Origin: Pseudomonas syringae
Lineage (GTDB): Bacteria; Pseudomonadota; Gammaproteobacteria; Pseudomonadales; Pseudomonadaceae
Direction: 5' to 3'
DNA: 64,000 bases
Assembly: GCF_001698815.1 (NCBI RefSeq)
Contig: NZ_LGSI01000051.1
Location: 1-64,000, forward strand
The position numbers and the translations under genes were made by a program. Below are positions 36,396 to 45,899 of the stretch, one piece after another (position 1 is the first letter of the stretch; each line of letters opens with the position of its first letter). Under the pieces are notes generated by a model. The model had not been told where the DNA came from, ran no database searches, and worked only from the letters and a program-made list of their open reading frames with translations.

Positions 36396-37500
36396 GAGCG
36401 AGCGCCGGAGTGCGGCAGTCCAGCACCGCTTGATAGTGTTCGAGCAAACCGCTGACGACGATATCCCAGCTGTAGCGCGCATTCACGTAGTGCCGGGCCG
36501 CCTGACCTTTGCCTTCAGGATTGCTGGCGAACAACTCACGCACCGCGCTGGCCATGGCCTGCGAATTGTTGGGTGGGCAGAGCAGGCCGCATTCCCGGGG
36601 CAGAATTTCGGTGAATGCCCCGGCTGCCACGGCCACCACGGGAATTCCGCTGGCCATGGCTTCGAGGACGACCAGGCCGAAGGTTTCCTGATCACCTGCA
36701 TGAATGAGGGCGTCAGCGCTGGCCAACAACCGCGCGACTTCGGAGGCGGCGCAGAAATGGCCGATCACCGAAACGTTATCCGGAACCTGGGTGGGCATGT
36801 GCGATCCGACCAGCAACAGGTGATAACCCGCACCCAGCCGCTTCATGCAGTCGAGCAGCACGGGCAGATTTTTCTCTTTGGAGCCACGTCCGGCAAAAAT
36901 CAGCAGACGTGTATCTTCGCTGAGGCCAAGTTCGGCCTTGAGCGCGGGATCGCGCAACCCTGGATTGAACGTGACCAGATCCACCCCGAGCGGCTGCACG
37001 TAGACATTCTCGACGCCCAGGCTAATGAGCTTGTCGGCCATTACTTTGCTGGGCGCCAGCACCCGATCAAAATTGCCATACAGCTTGCTGACGTAGGCTT
37101 CGACGTTGGTACCCAGCCAGCTGCCCACGCGATTGCTCACCAACAGCGGCAGGTCGGAATGATAGAAACCGATCACTGGCACATCCAATTGACGGCGTGC
37201 GTCCAGTGCTGCCCAGGCAGTGAGATAGGGGTCGCCGACTTCGATCAGATCCGGCTTCAAGGCTTGTAGGACATTTCGCCAAGGCGCCACCCGCAACGGA
37301 AAACGGTAGCCGTTGCCGAAGGGCAGGGCTGGCGCGGGTACTTTATAGATGCCGTCTCGGTGACTGAAACCGGGGCCGGGCACCAGCAGGCTGTGCCGAA
37401 CGCCAGGCCGCAGGCCCAGACGACGATGCTTGGCGTCAAGGTAGGTACGAACGCCACCGCTGGCTGGGGCGTAGAACATGGTCATGTCAGCGATATGCAC
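36388..37500 (-). CDS. Glycosyltransferase family 4 enzyme
   Basis: A 370-residue GT-B fold glycosyltransferase. The N-terminal acceptor part begins ADMTMFYAPASGGVRTY. The C-terminal part has LLIFAGRGSKEKNLPVLLDCM and the donor motif SADALIHAGDQETFGLVVLEAMASGIPVVA with the E-x7-E pattern. It starts at GTG 37500, with TGGAGGAA about 8 bases upstream. It heads a three-gene operon with a deacetylase and a flippase, suggesting a glycolipid or small envelope glycan. Confidence 0.93.
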   Translation of the reverse strand: MHIADMTMFYAPASGGVRTYLDAKHRRLGLRPGVRHSLLVPGPGFSHRDGIYKVPAPALPFGNGYRFPLRVAPWRNVLQALKPDLIEVGDPYLTAWAALDARRQLDVPVIGFYHSDLPLLVSNRVGSWLGTNVEAYVSKLYGNFDRVLAPSKVMADKLISLGVENVYVQPLGVDLVTFNPGLRDPALKAELGLSEDTRLLIFAGRGSKEKNLPVLLDCMKRLGAGYHLLLVGSHMPTQVPDNVSVIGHFCAASEVARLLASADALIHAGDQETFGLVVLEAMASGIPVVAVAAGAFTEILPRECGLLCPPNNSQAMASAVRELFASNPEGKGQAARHYVNARYSWDIVVSGLLEHYQAVLDCRTPALAHG

Positions 37501-37664
37501 GTGAACATTCCTCCAGTGTGTCGTCGTCCTAAACGTTGACCACTGACAAGAATAGTTGTTCGGCGCAACGTGGCGGCTGGCATCGTAGCAACAGACGCGC
37601 CAAACCTGAGGAAAGGGCGCCGCGCCTCGGGTAGACGCGGCAGTAACTGCGGGGGCTGGTCGGA

Positions 37665-39554
37665 TTAGATGCGGAAGCTGCCGACCAGATGCTTCAGACG
37701 AGCGGCCTGTTGTTCCAGGTCCGAGCAGGCGCGCAGGGTCGATTGCAGGTTCTCGACGCCTTCCTGATTAAGGGTGTTGATTTCGGTGATATCGACGTTG
37801 ATCGATTCGACCACCGACGTCTGTTCTTCGGTCGCGGCGGCCACCGACTGGTTCATGCCATCGATCTCACCGATGCGTCGGGTCACGCTGCCCAGTCGCT
37901 CGCCGGCCTGATTGGCAATGGTCACGCTCTCCTGGCTATGGCGTTGGCTTTCGCCCATGGTCGCCACCGAATCTCGCGCGCCGACCTGCAATTCCTCGAT
38001 CATCTTCTGCACTTGTTGCGACGATTCCTGCGTCCGGTAGGCCAGGTTGCGCACCTCGTCAGCGACCACGGCAAAACCACGCCCGGCTTCCCCGGCCCGT
38101 GCCGCTTCGATAGCCGCGTTGAGCGCCAGCAAGTTGGTCTGCTGGGAAATACTGGTAATGACTTCCAGGATTTGCCCGATATTTACGGTTTTGCTGTTCA
38201 GCGCCTCGATATTCACGCTCGACGTGCTGATCGTCGACGACAACTTGTTCATCGACTCGATGCTTTGCTCAACTACCCGTTGACCTTCTTCGGCCAGCGT
38301 GCGCGCGTCACTTGCCTGTTGCGAAGCCTGCGCTGCGTTGTGGGCAATTTCCTGAGCGGCCGCGCCCAATTGATTGATCGCTGCGGCGACACTGTTGGTG
38401 CGATTGGATTGTTCGTCGGAATTGACCATCGATGAATTGGAAGCGCTGACAACTCTCAACGCCACTTCGTTGACCAGTTGGGTCGCCGAGGACACTTCGC
38501 GGATCGAGCTGTGAATACGCTCCACGAAACGATTGAACGCGGTGCCCAAGATGCCGAATTCGTCCTGCGCCTGAACGGTCAGGCGTTTGGTTAAATCGCC
38601 TTCACCGTCGGCGATGTCCTGCATGGCGCGGGTCATGACGTGCAAGGGTTGCAGCAGCAGGCGAATGAGCATGCCCAACAAGGCAATAATAATCACCACC
38701 GCGATTACTGTGGCGATGACGGCCGAAGTGCGGAACTGGCTGAGCATGGCGAACGCTTTATCTTTATCGATGCTCAAGCCCAGGTACCAGTTCACCGAAG
38801 GCAGGCCCTTGATTGGCGCAAAGGTGAAGATGCGGGTCTTGCCGTCAACTTCCACTTCGCTCCAGTCGCTGCTGATGCGCGGCGTTTCCTGTGGATAAAT
38901 CTCTTTCAGGGACTTCATTACCTTGGCTTTGTCCGGGTTGACCAGGACTTTGCCGTCGGCACTGACCAGGAACGCGTAACCCATGCCATCGAAGTTCAGC
39001 GCGTTGATGATCTTGACGATGATATTCAGGTTCAGGTCGCCGCCGGCCACGCCGATGGTCTGCCCCGCCTTGGTGACCGGCGTGGCGATCGTGATGATCA
39101 ATTCGCCGTTCGAGGCATCGGTGTAGGGTTCGGTCAGCATGGTGCTGCCATTGGTCAACGCGCCTTTATACCAGGGGCGCGTGCGGGGATCGTAATCGGC
39201 TGGCAGTTCACTGGCCGGGAGGCTGATGAACTTGCCAGCGCTATCGCCCAGATACGCAAAGTCGAATGTCGACGCCAGGGCCTTTTGACCAAGCAGACTG
39301 GTGACGGTGGCGGGGTCGGGATTGTTGGCAATGGTCTGGGCAACGTTTTCCACCAGCAGGATGCGCCCGGACAGCCAGTTCTGAATATTGGTGGCAGTAC
39401 TGTTGCCCATTTCCTGAAGATAATTATTCAGGTCATCTCGAATGGCATTACGTTGCAGGTAATCGTTATACAGAGTGAAAGAGGCAAAGGCGGCAATCAC
39501 GATCAGTGAAGCGGCAAGCAGAATTTTATGGCTGAATTTCAGAGTTTTATTCAT
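37665..39554 (-). CDS. pctA: Amino-acid chemoreceptor (PctA/PctB/PctC-type MCP)
   Basis: This 629-residue methyl-accepting chemotaxis protein has a TM helix at ~10-30 and a periplasmic dCache domain to ~275. A second TM (~278-300), HAMP, and a signalling domain with the hairpin EAARAGEAGRGFAVVADEVRNLA follow. The amino-acid binding residues reported for PctA fall at the same numbers here: Y121, R126, W128, Y129, Y144, D146 and D173. It should therefore sense L-amino acids. Which Pct paralogue it equals cannot be decided from sequence alone. No C-terminal CheR-tethering pentapeptide is seen. Confidence 0.93.
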   Translation of the reverse strand: MNKTLKFSHKILLAASLIVIAAFASFTLYNDYLQRNAIRDDLNNYLQEMGNSTATNIQNWLSGRILLVENVAQTIANNPDPATVTSLLGQKALASTFDFAYLGDSAGKFISLPASELPADYDPRTRPWYKGALTNGSTMLTEPYTDASNGELIITIATPVTKAGQTIGVAGGDLNLNIIVKIINALNFDGMGYAFLVSADGKVLVNPDKAKVMKSLKEIYPQETPRISSDWSEVEVDGKTRIFTFAPIKGLPSVNWYLGLSIDKDKAFAMLSQFRTSAVIATVIAVVIIIALLGMLIRLLLQPLHVMTRAMQDIADGEGDLTKRLTVQAQDEFGILGTAFNRFVERIHSSIREVSSATQLVNEVALRVVSASNSSMVNSDEQSNRTNSVAAAINQLGAAAQEIAHNAAQASQQASDARTLAEEGQRVVEQSIESMNKLSSTISTSSVNIEALNSKTVNIGQILEVITSISQQTNLLALNAAIEAARAGEAGRGFAVVADEVRNLAYRTQESSQQVQKMIEELQVGARDSVATMGESQRHSQESVTIANQAGERLGSVTRRIGEIDGMNQSVAAATEEQTSVVESINVDITEINTLNQEGVENLQSTLRACSDLEQQAARLKHLVGSFRI

Positions 39555-39744
39555 ATCGTGATAGGTCCGCTAAGGTTTATTCCGTACCAGACGCGTGTCG
39601 GGCGACTGCCTGGTCGGGAGTACCACGAAAAATGGTCAATACTTTCTCTCACTCCTTTAAGAAAAATCCGACAAATTTCCAGGTCTTTGGGTGTTATCAA
39701 ACCTATCGACCCCTCAGATATAAAGTTTAAAGACAGGTGACGAA

Positions 39745-41235
39745 ATGCTCGAATCTCAGCAGTTTGTTATTGGCGCCAATCTCGATGGGCAACCGGTAAC
39801 CCAGGATATACGACTGGCGAACCGACATGGCCTGGTAGCTGGCGCGACCGGCACTGGCAAAACGGTGACGTTGCAGCGTCTGGCGGAAGCCTTTAGTGAT
39901 GCGGGCATTGCCGTGTTTGCCGCGGACATAAAGGGCGATCTTTGCGGCTTGGGCGCAACCGGAGAGCCGCAGGGCAAGATTGCCGAACGAATCGCCGGCA
40001 TGCCCTGGTTGAATCACACGCCGCAGGCTTATCCCGTCACGTTGTGGGATATCCACGGTCAGAGCGGTCATCCATTGCGCACAACCTTGACGGAAATGGG
40101 GCCGCTACTGTTGGGCAGTCTTCTGGAACTGACCGACAGCCAGCAGTCGGCGTTGTACGCGGCTTTCAAAGTGGCCGACCAGGAAGGACTGCTGCTGCTC
40201 GATATCAAAGACCTCAAGGCGCTGCTCAATCATCTGCGCGACAATCCGCAGTTGCTCGGCGAAGACAGCTCGCTGCTGACCACCGGGTCGAGCCAGGCCT
40301 TGCAGCGGCGTCTGGCCATTCTGGAGCAACAAGGCGCCGAAGCCTTGTTCGGCGAACCTGCGCTGCAACTCGAAGATATTCTGCAACCGGCCCGCGACGG
40401 GCGCGGGCGTATTCATTTGCTCGACGCCAGCCGTCTGGTGCACGAAGCGCCGAAGGTTTACGCGACCTTCCTGCTGTGGTTGCTGGCGGAACTGTTCGAG
40501 CAATTGCCGGAGCGCGGCGATGCCGATAAACCGTTGTTGGCGTTGTTCTTCGATGAGGCGCATCTGCTGTTTGCCGATACGCCCAAGGCGTTACAGGAAC
40601 GACTTGAGCAAGTGGTGCGGCTGATTCGTTCCAAGGGTGTCGGCGTGTACTTCGTCACGCAATCGCCGGGCGACCTGCCGGATGATGTGCTGGCGCAACT
40701 GGGCCTGCGTATCCAGCACGGCTTGCGAGCGTTTACTGCCAAAGAGCAAAAGTCCTTGCGCGCGGTGGCCGACGGCTTCAGGCCCAATCCCGATATCGAT
40801 ACCTTGGCGGTGCTGACCGAACTGGGCATTGGTGAGGCGCTGGTCGGCACCTTGCAGGCCAAAGGTACGCCAGCCATGGTCCAGCGGGTGCTGGTCGCAC
40901 CGCCCCAATCGCGCATCGGGCCGCTGAGCGCAGGCGAGCGGGCGAGCCTGATCGCTCAGTCACCCTTCGTCGGTCGTTATGACAAGCCTGTGGATCGCGA
41001 GTCCGCTTATGAAATGTTGATCGCCCGCAAGATTGCGACGCCTGACGACGGCCAAGTGCCTGAAAAAAGCGCGAAGGAACAGGATAGCTTCAGCGACATG
41101 GCGGGCGAATGGCTGGGCGGCGTGGCAGGGCAGGCCATGAAAAGCGCGGTGCGACAAGCCGCCAATCAGCTGGGCCGTCAGTTGGTGCGCGGTTTGATGG
41201 GGTCGTTGCTGGGCGGGGCAAAAAAACGGCGGTGA
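39745..41235 (+). CDS. HerA-like ATPase, DUF853 (YjgR family)
   Basis: A 496-residue P-loop ATPase with Walker A GATGTGKT at 33-40 and Walker B LLALFFDEAHLLF near 265-277. It also has the family features VFAADIKGDLCGLG and VGVYFVTQSPGDLPDDVL. It belongs to the HerA/FtsK-like DUF853 group. The C-terminus has a glycine/alanine-rich tail ending in KKRR. A DNA-translocating role is presumed from the fold but not shown. It converges on pitA with a strong hairpin between. Confidence 0.93.
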   Translation: MLESQQFVIGANLDGQPVTQDIRLANRHGLVAGATGTGKTVTLQRLAEAFSDAGIAVFAADIKGDLCGLGATGEPQGKIAERIAGMPWLNHTPQAYPVTLWDIHGQSGHPLRTTLTEMGPLLLGSLLELTDSQQSALYAAFKVADQEGLLLLDIKDLKALLNHLRDNPQLLGEDSSLLTTGSSQALQRRLAILEQQGAEALFGEPALQLEDILQPARDGRGRIHLLDASRLVHEAPKVYATFLLWLLAELFEQLPERGDADKPLLALFFDEAHLLFADTPKALQERLEQVVRLIRSKGVGVYFVTQSPGDLPDDVLAQLGLRIQHGLRAFTAKEQKSLRAVADGFRPNPDIDTLAVLTELGIGEALVGTLQAKGTPAMVQRVLVAPPQSRIGPLSAGERASLIAQSPFVGRYDKPVDRESAYEMLIARKIATPDDGQVPEKSAKEQDSFSDMAGEWLGGVAGQAMKSAVRQAANQLGRQLVRGLMGSLLGGAKKRR

Positions 41236-41244
41236 GTCAGGAGT

Positions 41245-41275
41245 AGCGCCATCGCGGTTTGCCCGCGATGGCGCT
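41245..41275. terminator. Convergent terminator between DUF853 and pitA genes
   Basis: A perfect 13-bp stem (AGCGCCATCGCGG / CCGCGATGGCGCT) closes a TTTGC loop between two convergent stops. No T run follows on either side. Confidence 0.75.
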
Positions 41276-41295
41276 GCTTACTTACCTGATGGCGG

Positions 41296-42768
41296 TCAAG
41301 CCAGAACTTTCGAAGCGACCCAGAATAAACCGGCCGACAGCCCGACAGTCGCTGGCAGGGTCAGCACCCAGGCCAGCAGGATGTTGCGGACCGTGCCGCC
41401 TTGCAGGCCACTTTTATTCGCGACCATGGTGCCGGCCACGCCAGACGACAGAATATGCGTCGTGGAAACCGGCAGGCTGAACACGTTAGCCAAGGCGATG
41501 GCGCTGGCGGTGGTGATCTGTGCCGACATGCCTTGAGCGTAAGTCATGCCTTGTTTGCCGATCTTCTCGCCAATGGTCAGAACCACACGCTTCCAGCCGA
41601 CCATGGTGCCGACACCCAATGCCAGCGCGACCGCCAGAATCACCCAGAACGGCGCGTATTCGGTGGTGACCGTGAGGTCTTTACGCAGCTTGTCCAGATC
41701 GGACTTTTCACGTGCGTCCAGGGTTGGCAGTTTGGCCACCTTGCGCGCAGTGTCGTCTAGGCAAAGCAAATAACGACGCACTTCAATGCGGCGTTCGGCC
41801 GGCAGCGCGTGATAATCGGAAACACCTTTCAATGTATCGAGCAGGGCGTCGATGGTGGGTTCGGTCTGATCCGGATTGCAGCTTGAACTGGCCGGCAGAT
41901 CACCTTTCTCCGCTTTACCCAGGGCCAGGAACTCGCCCAGTGTCGCGCTGTTGCGGTTATAGAACTGACTCAGGTGCAGGGTCGCATCGCGAGTACGTTC
42001 GATCTGGTACGTGGTGCTGCTCAAGTCCAGAACGAACTGGCTAGGCACGATGCCAATCAGCACCAGCATGATCAGGCCGATGCCTTTCTGGCCATCGTTG
42101 GAACCATGCACGAAGCTCACCGCCATGGCGGAAATCACCAGTACCAGGCGATTCCAGAAGGGCGGATGCTTTTTGTCATCGAGTTTGCGGCGCTGATCCG
42201 GCGTCTTGTGCATCTTCGATTGCGGACGCCACCATTTCAGCCCGATCAGCACCAGTGCGGCGACGAGGAAACCGGCCAGCGGCGAGAACACCAGCGAAGC
42301 GCCGATATCGATTGCTTTCTGCCAGTTCACGCCATCGGCCAACGGGATGTCGTTGATCAACGCGTTCGCCAGGCCCACACCGAGGATCGAACCGATCAGC
42401 GTGTGCGAACTGGACGCCGGAATGCCGAAGTACCAGGTGCCGAGGTTCCACGTGATGGCCGCTGCCAGGAGTGAGAACACCATGGCAAGGCCGTGGCCGG
42501 TGTTTACGTTGATCAACAACTCGACCGGCAGCAGGTGAACGATGGCATATGCCACGCCGACCCCGCCCAGCAGCACGCCGAGAAAGTTGAACACACCCGA
42601 GAAGAACACTGCCAGATGAGGCGGCATGGCTTTGGTGTAAATGACTGTCGCCACCGCGTTGGCGGTGTCATGAAAGCCGTTGATGAACTCGAAGGTGAGG
42701 ACGAAAGCCAGGGCGAGCAGCAAGCTCACAAGTACCCAAGCATCTAGCCCGCTGAATAAATCGATCAT
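41296..42768 (-). CDS. pitA: Inorganic phosphate transporter (PiT family)
   Basis: A 490-residue low-affinity phosphate/metal symporter. It has the PiT signatures EFINGFHDTANAVATVIYTKAM near the N-terminus and SFVHGSNDGQKGIGLIMLVLIG in the middle. A repeat-related C-terminal half ends with NVFSLPVSTTHILSSGVAGTMVA. A soluble loop of about 120 residues separates the halves. About ten membrane helices fit the family. It is monocistronic. Confidence 0.95.
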   Translation of the reverse strand: MIDLFSGLDAWVLVSLLLALAFVLTFEFINGFHDTANAVATVIYTKAMPPHLAVFFSGVFNFLGVLLGGVGVAYAIVHLLPVELLINVNTGHGLAMVFSLLAAAITWNLGTWYFGIPASSSHTLIGSILGVGLANALINDIPLADGVNWQKAIDIGASLVFSPLAGFLVAALVLIGLKWWRPQSKMHKTPDQRRKLDDKKHPPFWNRLVLVISAMAVSFVHGSNDGQKGIGLIMLVLIGIVPSQFVLDLSSTTYQIERTRDATLHLSQFYNRNSATLGEFLALGKAEKGDLPASSSCNPDQTEPTIDALLDTLKGVSDYHALPAERRIEVRRYLLCLDDTARKVAKLPTLDAREKSDLDKLRKDLTVTTEYAPFWVILAVALALGVGTMVGWKRVVLTIGEKIGKQGMTYAQGMSAQITTASAIALANVFSLPVSTTHILSSGVAGTMVANKSGLQGGTVRNILLAWVLTLPATVGLSAGLFWVASKVLA

Positions 42769-43004
42769 GAAGGTTTTCTGACCCGGTCTGAAGGGGGCGG
42801 GATTATGACAGAAAAAATACTGATCGATGTGTCAGCCGCTCACTGGTATCGCCAGACAATGAAAATCAGTGCATAAATACCCCGCCCCTGAGTTGGTCGG
42901 GGAAGCCGTAATGCACTTGTTTCATGACTGCAACCCAGAGACGCAATTGCCTTGAAGAGGTCGACCGAGTCCGCCAAACGCCGTGCGCCGGGGATTGGGA
43001 GGTG

Positions 43005-43202
43005 TTAGAGCTCTTCTTTCAGGTCGTTTTCCATCTTCTGCAATTCTTGCTTGAACGCTTGATCCAGCAGACTGGCTTTTTTGCGCCAAGGCTTGCGTTC
43101 TGGCTCTGGTTGCGCGGCGTAGGTGGTGATTTCCCCGCCGTAAACATCCTTGAAACGTTGTTCCTTGCGCTCAAGTTCCGCGCGCAGTTCATCTTTCGTC
43201 AC
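43005..43202 (-). CDS. Small conserved-looking hypothetical protein (65 aa)
   Basis: A 65-residue highly charged, mostly helical protein (TKDELRAELERKEQRF...LLDQAFKQELQKMENDLKEEL), with a proline-rich middle. No signal, cysteine or known domain. Codon use is like neighbouring core genes, which supports it as real. It follows the divergent pca region at a distance, and no partner is evident. Confidence 0.7.
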   Translation of the reverse strand: MTKDELRAELERKEQRFKDVYGGEITTYAAQPEPERKPWRKKASLLDQAFKQELQKMENDLKEEL

Positions 43203-43820
43203 TGTATTACCTGATTAAGTTGAGTTAACTCTGGTGATATCGCAAGCGCAGAAGTGTTCGAACATGATCATCCCAACGTACGACGCTGTAATGGCCGACC
43301 GGCCAGACAGATACCCTGGGACCTGGAACATGAAGCTGAACGTCTTCTTGCTGCTCGCGGCTACGGACACCAGAAACAGCGCTGTCGTAGCGACAAGGTC
43401 AAGTTGCAAACGCGATAGCTATATTGGCGGCAGTATTCATTTCGCAGGATTAAGAAGCGATGCACCGCTGCAGTGCAGTGATTCAGGTATGAGAACCGGG
43501 TATGGCGGTGCGCCTTGCATTCACTGCGAATCGTTATTGCCAGCCAATTGACTGACACTATCTCCAAGAACTTCAGTCTCGTCAACTATATGTGAAGGTT
43601 GAGTAGCCGACGACTTCACTAAGGGCGAATTTTCTGTACGACTGTTCCGAAGTTCAGGTGGGTGATGAATATTACGAAACTTTCATACACGTGATATTGA
43701 CGCAGTCGGCCAAAATTCTGACGTTTTTTTGCAACCGCATGAACTGCATTGGCTGTTTTGCTTTGTGCAAAAAGGGCGTGAGGGAGAGAAATGGCTTTAG
43801 GCTATCAATGCGCAGAAATA
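43203..43820. other. Long gene-free stretch upstream of pca region
   Basis: About 620 bases without a convincing gene. Several short frames exist on both strands (up to 105 codons at 43234-43551) but show no ribosome site, no domain and unlikely composition. The stretch at 43660-43790 is AT-richer. It could be remnant DNA. Confidence 0.5.
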
Positions 43821-43941
43821 AAAACGGCCTTGCTTAGTGGGCAAGGCCGCGCCTAGGACTTCTCAGTGGGTACCTGACCAGTATTTCCAAGAAGCCACTT
43901 ATTGGCAGGTGAAAGGTATAAGTATCTTCGCAGTGGGTCAA
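43820..43941 (-). ncRNA. Candidate small RNA divergent from pcaR
   Basis: On the minus strand a clean intrinsic terminator (CGGCCTTGC-CCACTAA-GCAAGGCCG followed by TTTTTATTT, at 43820-43849) ends a stretch with no gene. A possible promoter lies upstream: TTGACC at 936-941 and TATACC at 915-920 of the 43 kb block, with a rather short 15-base spacer. The implied RNA is about 70-90 bases. The PcaR palindromes start right at the -35 box, so it may be PcaR controlled. No RNA family recognised. Confidence 0.35.
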
Positions 43942-43975
43942 TTGCGATTATCGGCCAGTTGTTCGATAATCGCCC
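43942..43975. promoter_or_regulatory. Double PcaR operator upstream of pcaR
   Basis: GTTCGATAATCGCCC at 43961-43975 matches the known PcaR box GTTCGATAATCGCAC at 14 of 15 positions. A second box lies in opposite orientation at 43942-43956 (TTGCGATTATCGGCC). Together they form 10-bp arms GCGATTATCG / CGATAATCGC with a 10-base spacer. It lies about 85-115 bases before the pcaR start and suggests autoregulation. Confidence 0.8.
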
Positions 43976-44058
43976 AAAGTGTTAAGGGCTGCGGGTTCCA
44001 AAACCCTTGAAAGTGGCGGTATATAAGGCCTGAAAGGGTATGGGTGAAGGTAAAAACG

Positions 44059-44901
44059 ATGAACGACGAACTGCGTAATTCTTTCGCCTCGCTGGCGCCG
44101 CCGATCGTGGCGTCGCCCGCCAAGCGCATTCAGGCTTTTACCGGTGACCCGGATTTCATGACTTCACTGGCGCGTGGGCTGGCGGTGATCCATGCGTTTC
44201 AGGAACGTAAACGCCATCTGACCATCGCCCAGATCAGCCACCGCACGGAAATTCCCCGCGCTGCCGTGCGCCGCTGTTTATTAACCCTGATCAAACTCGG
44301 CTACGCGACAACGGACGGGCGTACCTATTCATTGCTGCCCAAGGTGCTGACCTTGGGTCATGCTTACTTGTCGTCGACGCCGCTGGCGGTTTCCTCCCAG
44401 CCGTATCTGGATCGCATGAGTGATCTGCTGCACGAGGCGTGCAACATGGCGACCCTCGAAGGCGACGACATTCTTTACATCGCGCGCTCGGCGACGACCC
44501 AGCGGTTGATTTCCGTGGACCTGGCGGTGGGCGGTCGGCTACCGGCGTATTGCACTTCCATGGGCCGGATCCTGCTGGCAGCGCTGGATGATGTTTCCCT
44601 GCACGAATACCTGGATCACGTGGATTTGCAGCCCAAGACCAGCCGCACCATTCGCACGCAACAGGAATTGCTCGAATGCTTGCAGCAGGTTCGCCAGCAA
44701 GGTTGGTGCATTGTCGACCAGGAGCTGGAACAAGGCCTGCGTTCCATTGCCGTGCCGGTTTACGATGCGTCGGGTCAGGTATTGGCCGCGCTCAATGTCA
44801 GCACCAGCGCCGGGCGGGTCGCACGCAGCGATCTGGAGCAGCGTTTCCTGCCGATCATGCTGGATGCCAGTCGGGATCTGAGCACGCAGCTGTTTACTTG
44901 A
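44059..44901 (+). CDS. pcaR: IclR-family regulator PcaR
   Basis: A 280-residue regulator of the beta-ketoadipate pathway that responds to beta-ketoadipate. The N-terminal winged helix-turn-helix (LTIAQISHRTEIPRAAVRRCL) and the IclR effector domain (LISVDLAVGGRLPAYCTSMGR; CIVDQELEQGLRSIAVPVYD) are very close to P. putida PcaR as I recall it. The ATG at 44059 has GAAGG about 8 bases upstream; a GTG at 44044 is the alternative. PcaR boxes lie before it and before pcaI. Confidence 0.96.
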   Translation: MNDELRNSFASLAPPIVASPAKRIQAFTGDPDFMTSLARGLAVIHAFQERKRHLTIAQISHRTEIPRAAVRRCLLTLIKLGYATTDGRTYSLLPKVLTLGHAYLSSTPLAVSSQPYLDRMSDLLHEACNMATLEGDDILYIARSATTQRLISVDLAVGGRLPAYCTSMGRILLAALDDVSLHEYLDHVDLQPKTSRTIRTQQELLECLQQVRQQGWCIVDQELEQGLRSIAVPVYDASGQVLAALNVSTSAGRVARSDLEQRFLPIMLDASRDLSTQLFT

Positions 44902-44916
44902 GCCGAATCTAATTTT

Positions 44917-44950
44917 GTGCGATTAACGAACACTTAGTCGATTATCGGAT
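44917..44950. promoter_or_regulatory. PcaR operator upstream of pcaIJF
   Basis: GTGCGATTAACGAAC at 44917-44931 is the reverse complement of the PcaR box with one mismatch. A second partial site, CGATTATCG, lies at 44939-44947. It lies about 95-128 bases before pcaI. In P. putida PcaR activates pcaIJ from such a box. Confidence 0.85.
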
Positions 44951-45044
44951 TGTTTGCCTGGGTGCCCCGGCATAACCTCACTTCCATTCCAGCGCAGAAG
45001 TTTTGCGCTGTCCAATGACAAGATTTGAGTTCGGGAGCACCCTC

Positions 45045-45899
45045 ATGGCTGAAATACTTTCTCTACGCGACGCCGTGAAGCAATTCGTCAACGATGGCGA
45101 CACCGTTGCGCTGGAAGGCTTCACCCATCTGATCCCAACCGCTGCTGGCCACGAAATCATCCGTCAGGGCAAAAAGGATCTGACTCTGGTGCGTATGACG
45201 CCGGACCTGATCTACGACCAGTTGATCGGTGCCGGTTGCGCCAAGCGCCTGATCTTTTCCTGGGGCGGCAATCCTGGTGTTGGTTCGCTACACCGTCTGC
45301 GTGATGCCGTCGAAAAGCAGTGGCCGCATTCGATCGAGATTGAAGAGCACAGCCACGCCGACCTGGCCAATGCTTACGTCGCAGGTGCTTCCGGGTTGCC
45401 GTTTGCCGTGCTGCGCGCCTATGCCGGTTCCGATCTGCCCAAGGTCAACCCGCTGATCAAGACCGTCACTTGCCCGTTCACCGGCGAAGTGCTCGCTGCG
45501 GTGCCTGCGGTGCGTCCCGATGTCACCGTGATTCATGCACAGAAAGCCGACCGCAAAGGCAACGTGCTGCTGTGGGGCATTCTCGGTGTGCAGAAAGAAG
45601 CCGCATTGGCTGCCAAGCGTTGCATCGTGACCGTCGAAGAAATCGTCGATGACCTGCAAGCGCCGATGAACGCCTGCGTCCTGCCGACCTGGGCTTTGAG
45701 CGCGGTTTGCCTGGTGCCGGGCGGCGCGCACCCTTCTTATGCCCATGGTTACTACGAGCGCGACAACCGTTTCTACCAGGCCTGGGACGCGATTGCCCGC
45801 GACCGCGCAAGCTTCACCGCCTGGATCGACGAATACATTCTGGGCACCGCTGATTTCAGCAAGTTTCAGCAAAAGCTGGCCGCACCGGAGGCAAAATAA
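45045..45899 (+). CDS. pcaI: 3-oxoadipate CoA-transferase subunit A
   Basis: This 284-residue alpha subunit transfers CoA from succinyl-CoA to 3-oxoadipate. The CoA-transferase I signature (GDTVALEGFTHLIPTAAGHEII) and the SWGGNPGVGSLHRL segment are present. The ATG at 45045 has GGGAG about 8 bases upstream. It overlaps pcaJ by a single base (TAATG), ensuring matched production of the two subunits. Confidence 0.95.
   Translation: MAEILSLRDAVKQFVNDGDTVALEGFTHLIPTAAGHEIIRQGKKDLTLVRMTPDLIYDQLIGAGCAKRLIFSWGGNPGVGSLHRLRDAVEKQWPHSIEIEEHSHADLANAYVAGASGLPFAVLRAYAGSDLPKVNPLIKTVTCPFTGEVLAAVPAVRPDVTVIHAQKADRKGNVLLWGILGVQKEAALAAKRCIVTVEEIVDDLQAPMNACVLPTWALSAVCLVPGGAHPSYAHGYYERDNRFYQAWDAIARDRASFTAWIDEYILGTADFSKFQQKLAAPEAK

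Noticed and set aside
43234..43551. 105-codon frame in the gap before pcaR
   Set aside because: No ribosome site, odd composition and no recognisable pattern. Frames of similar length exist on the other strand.
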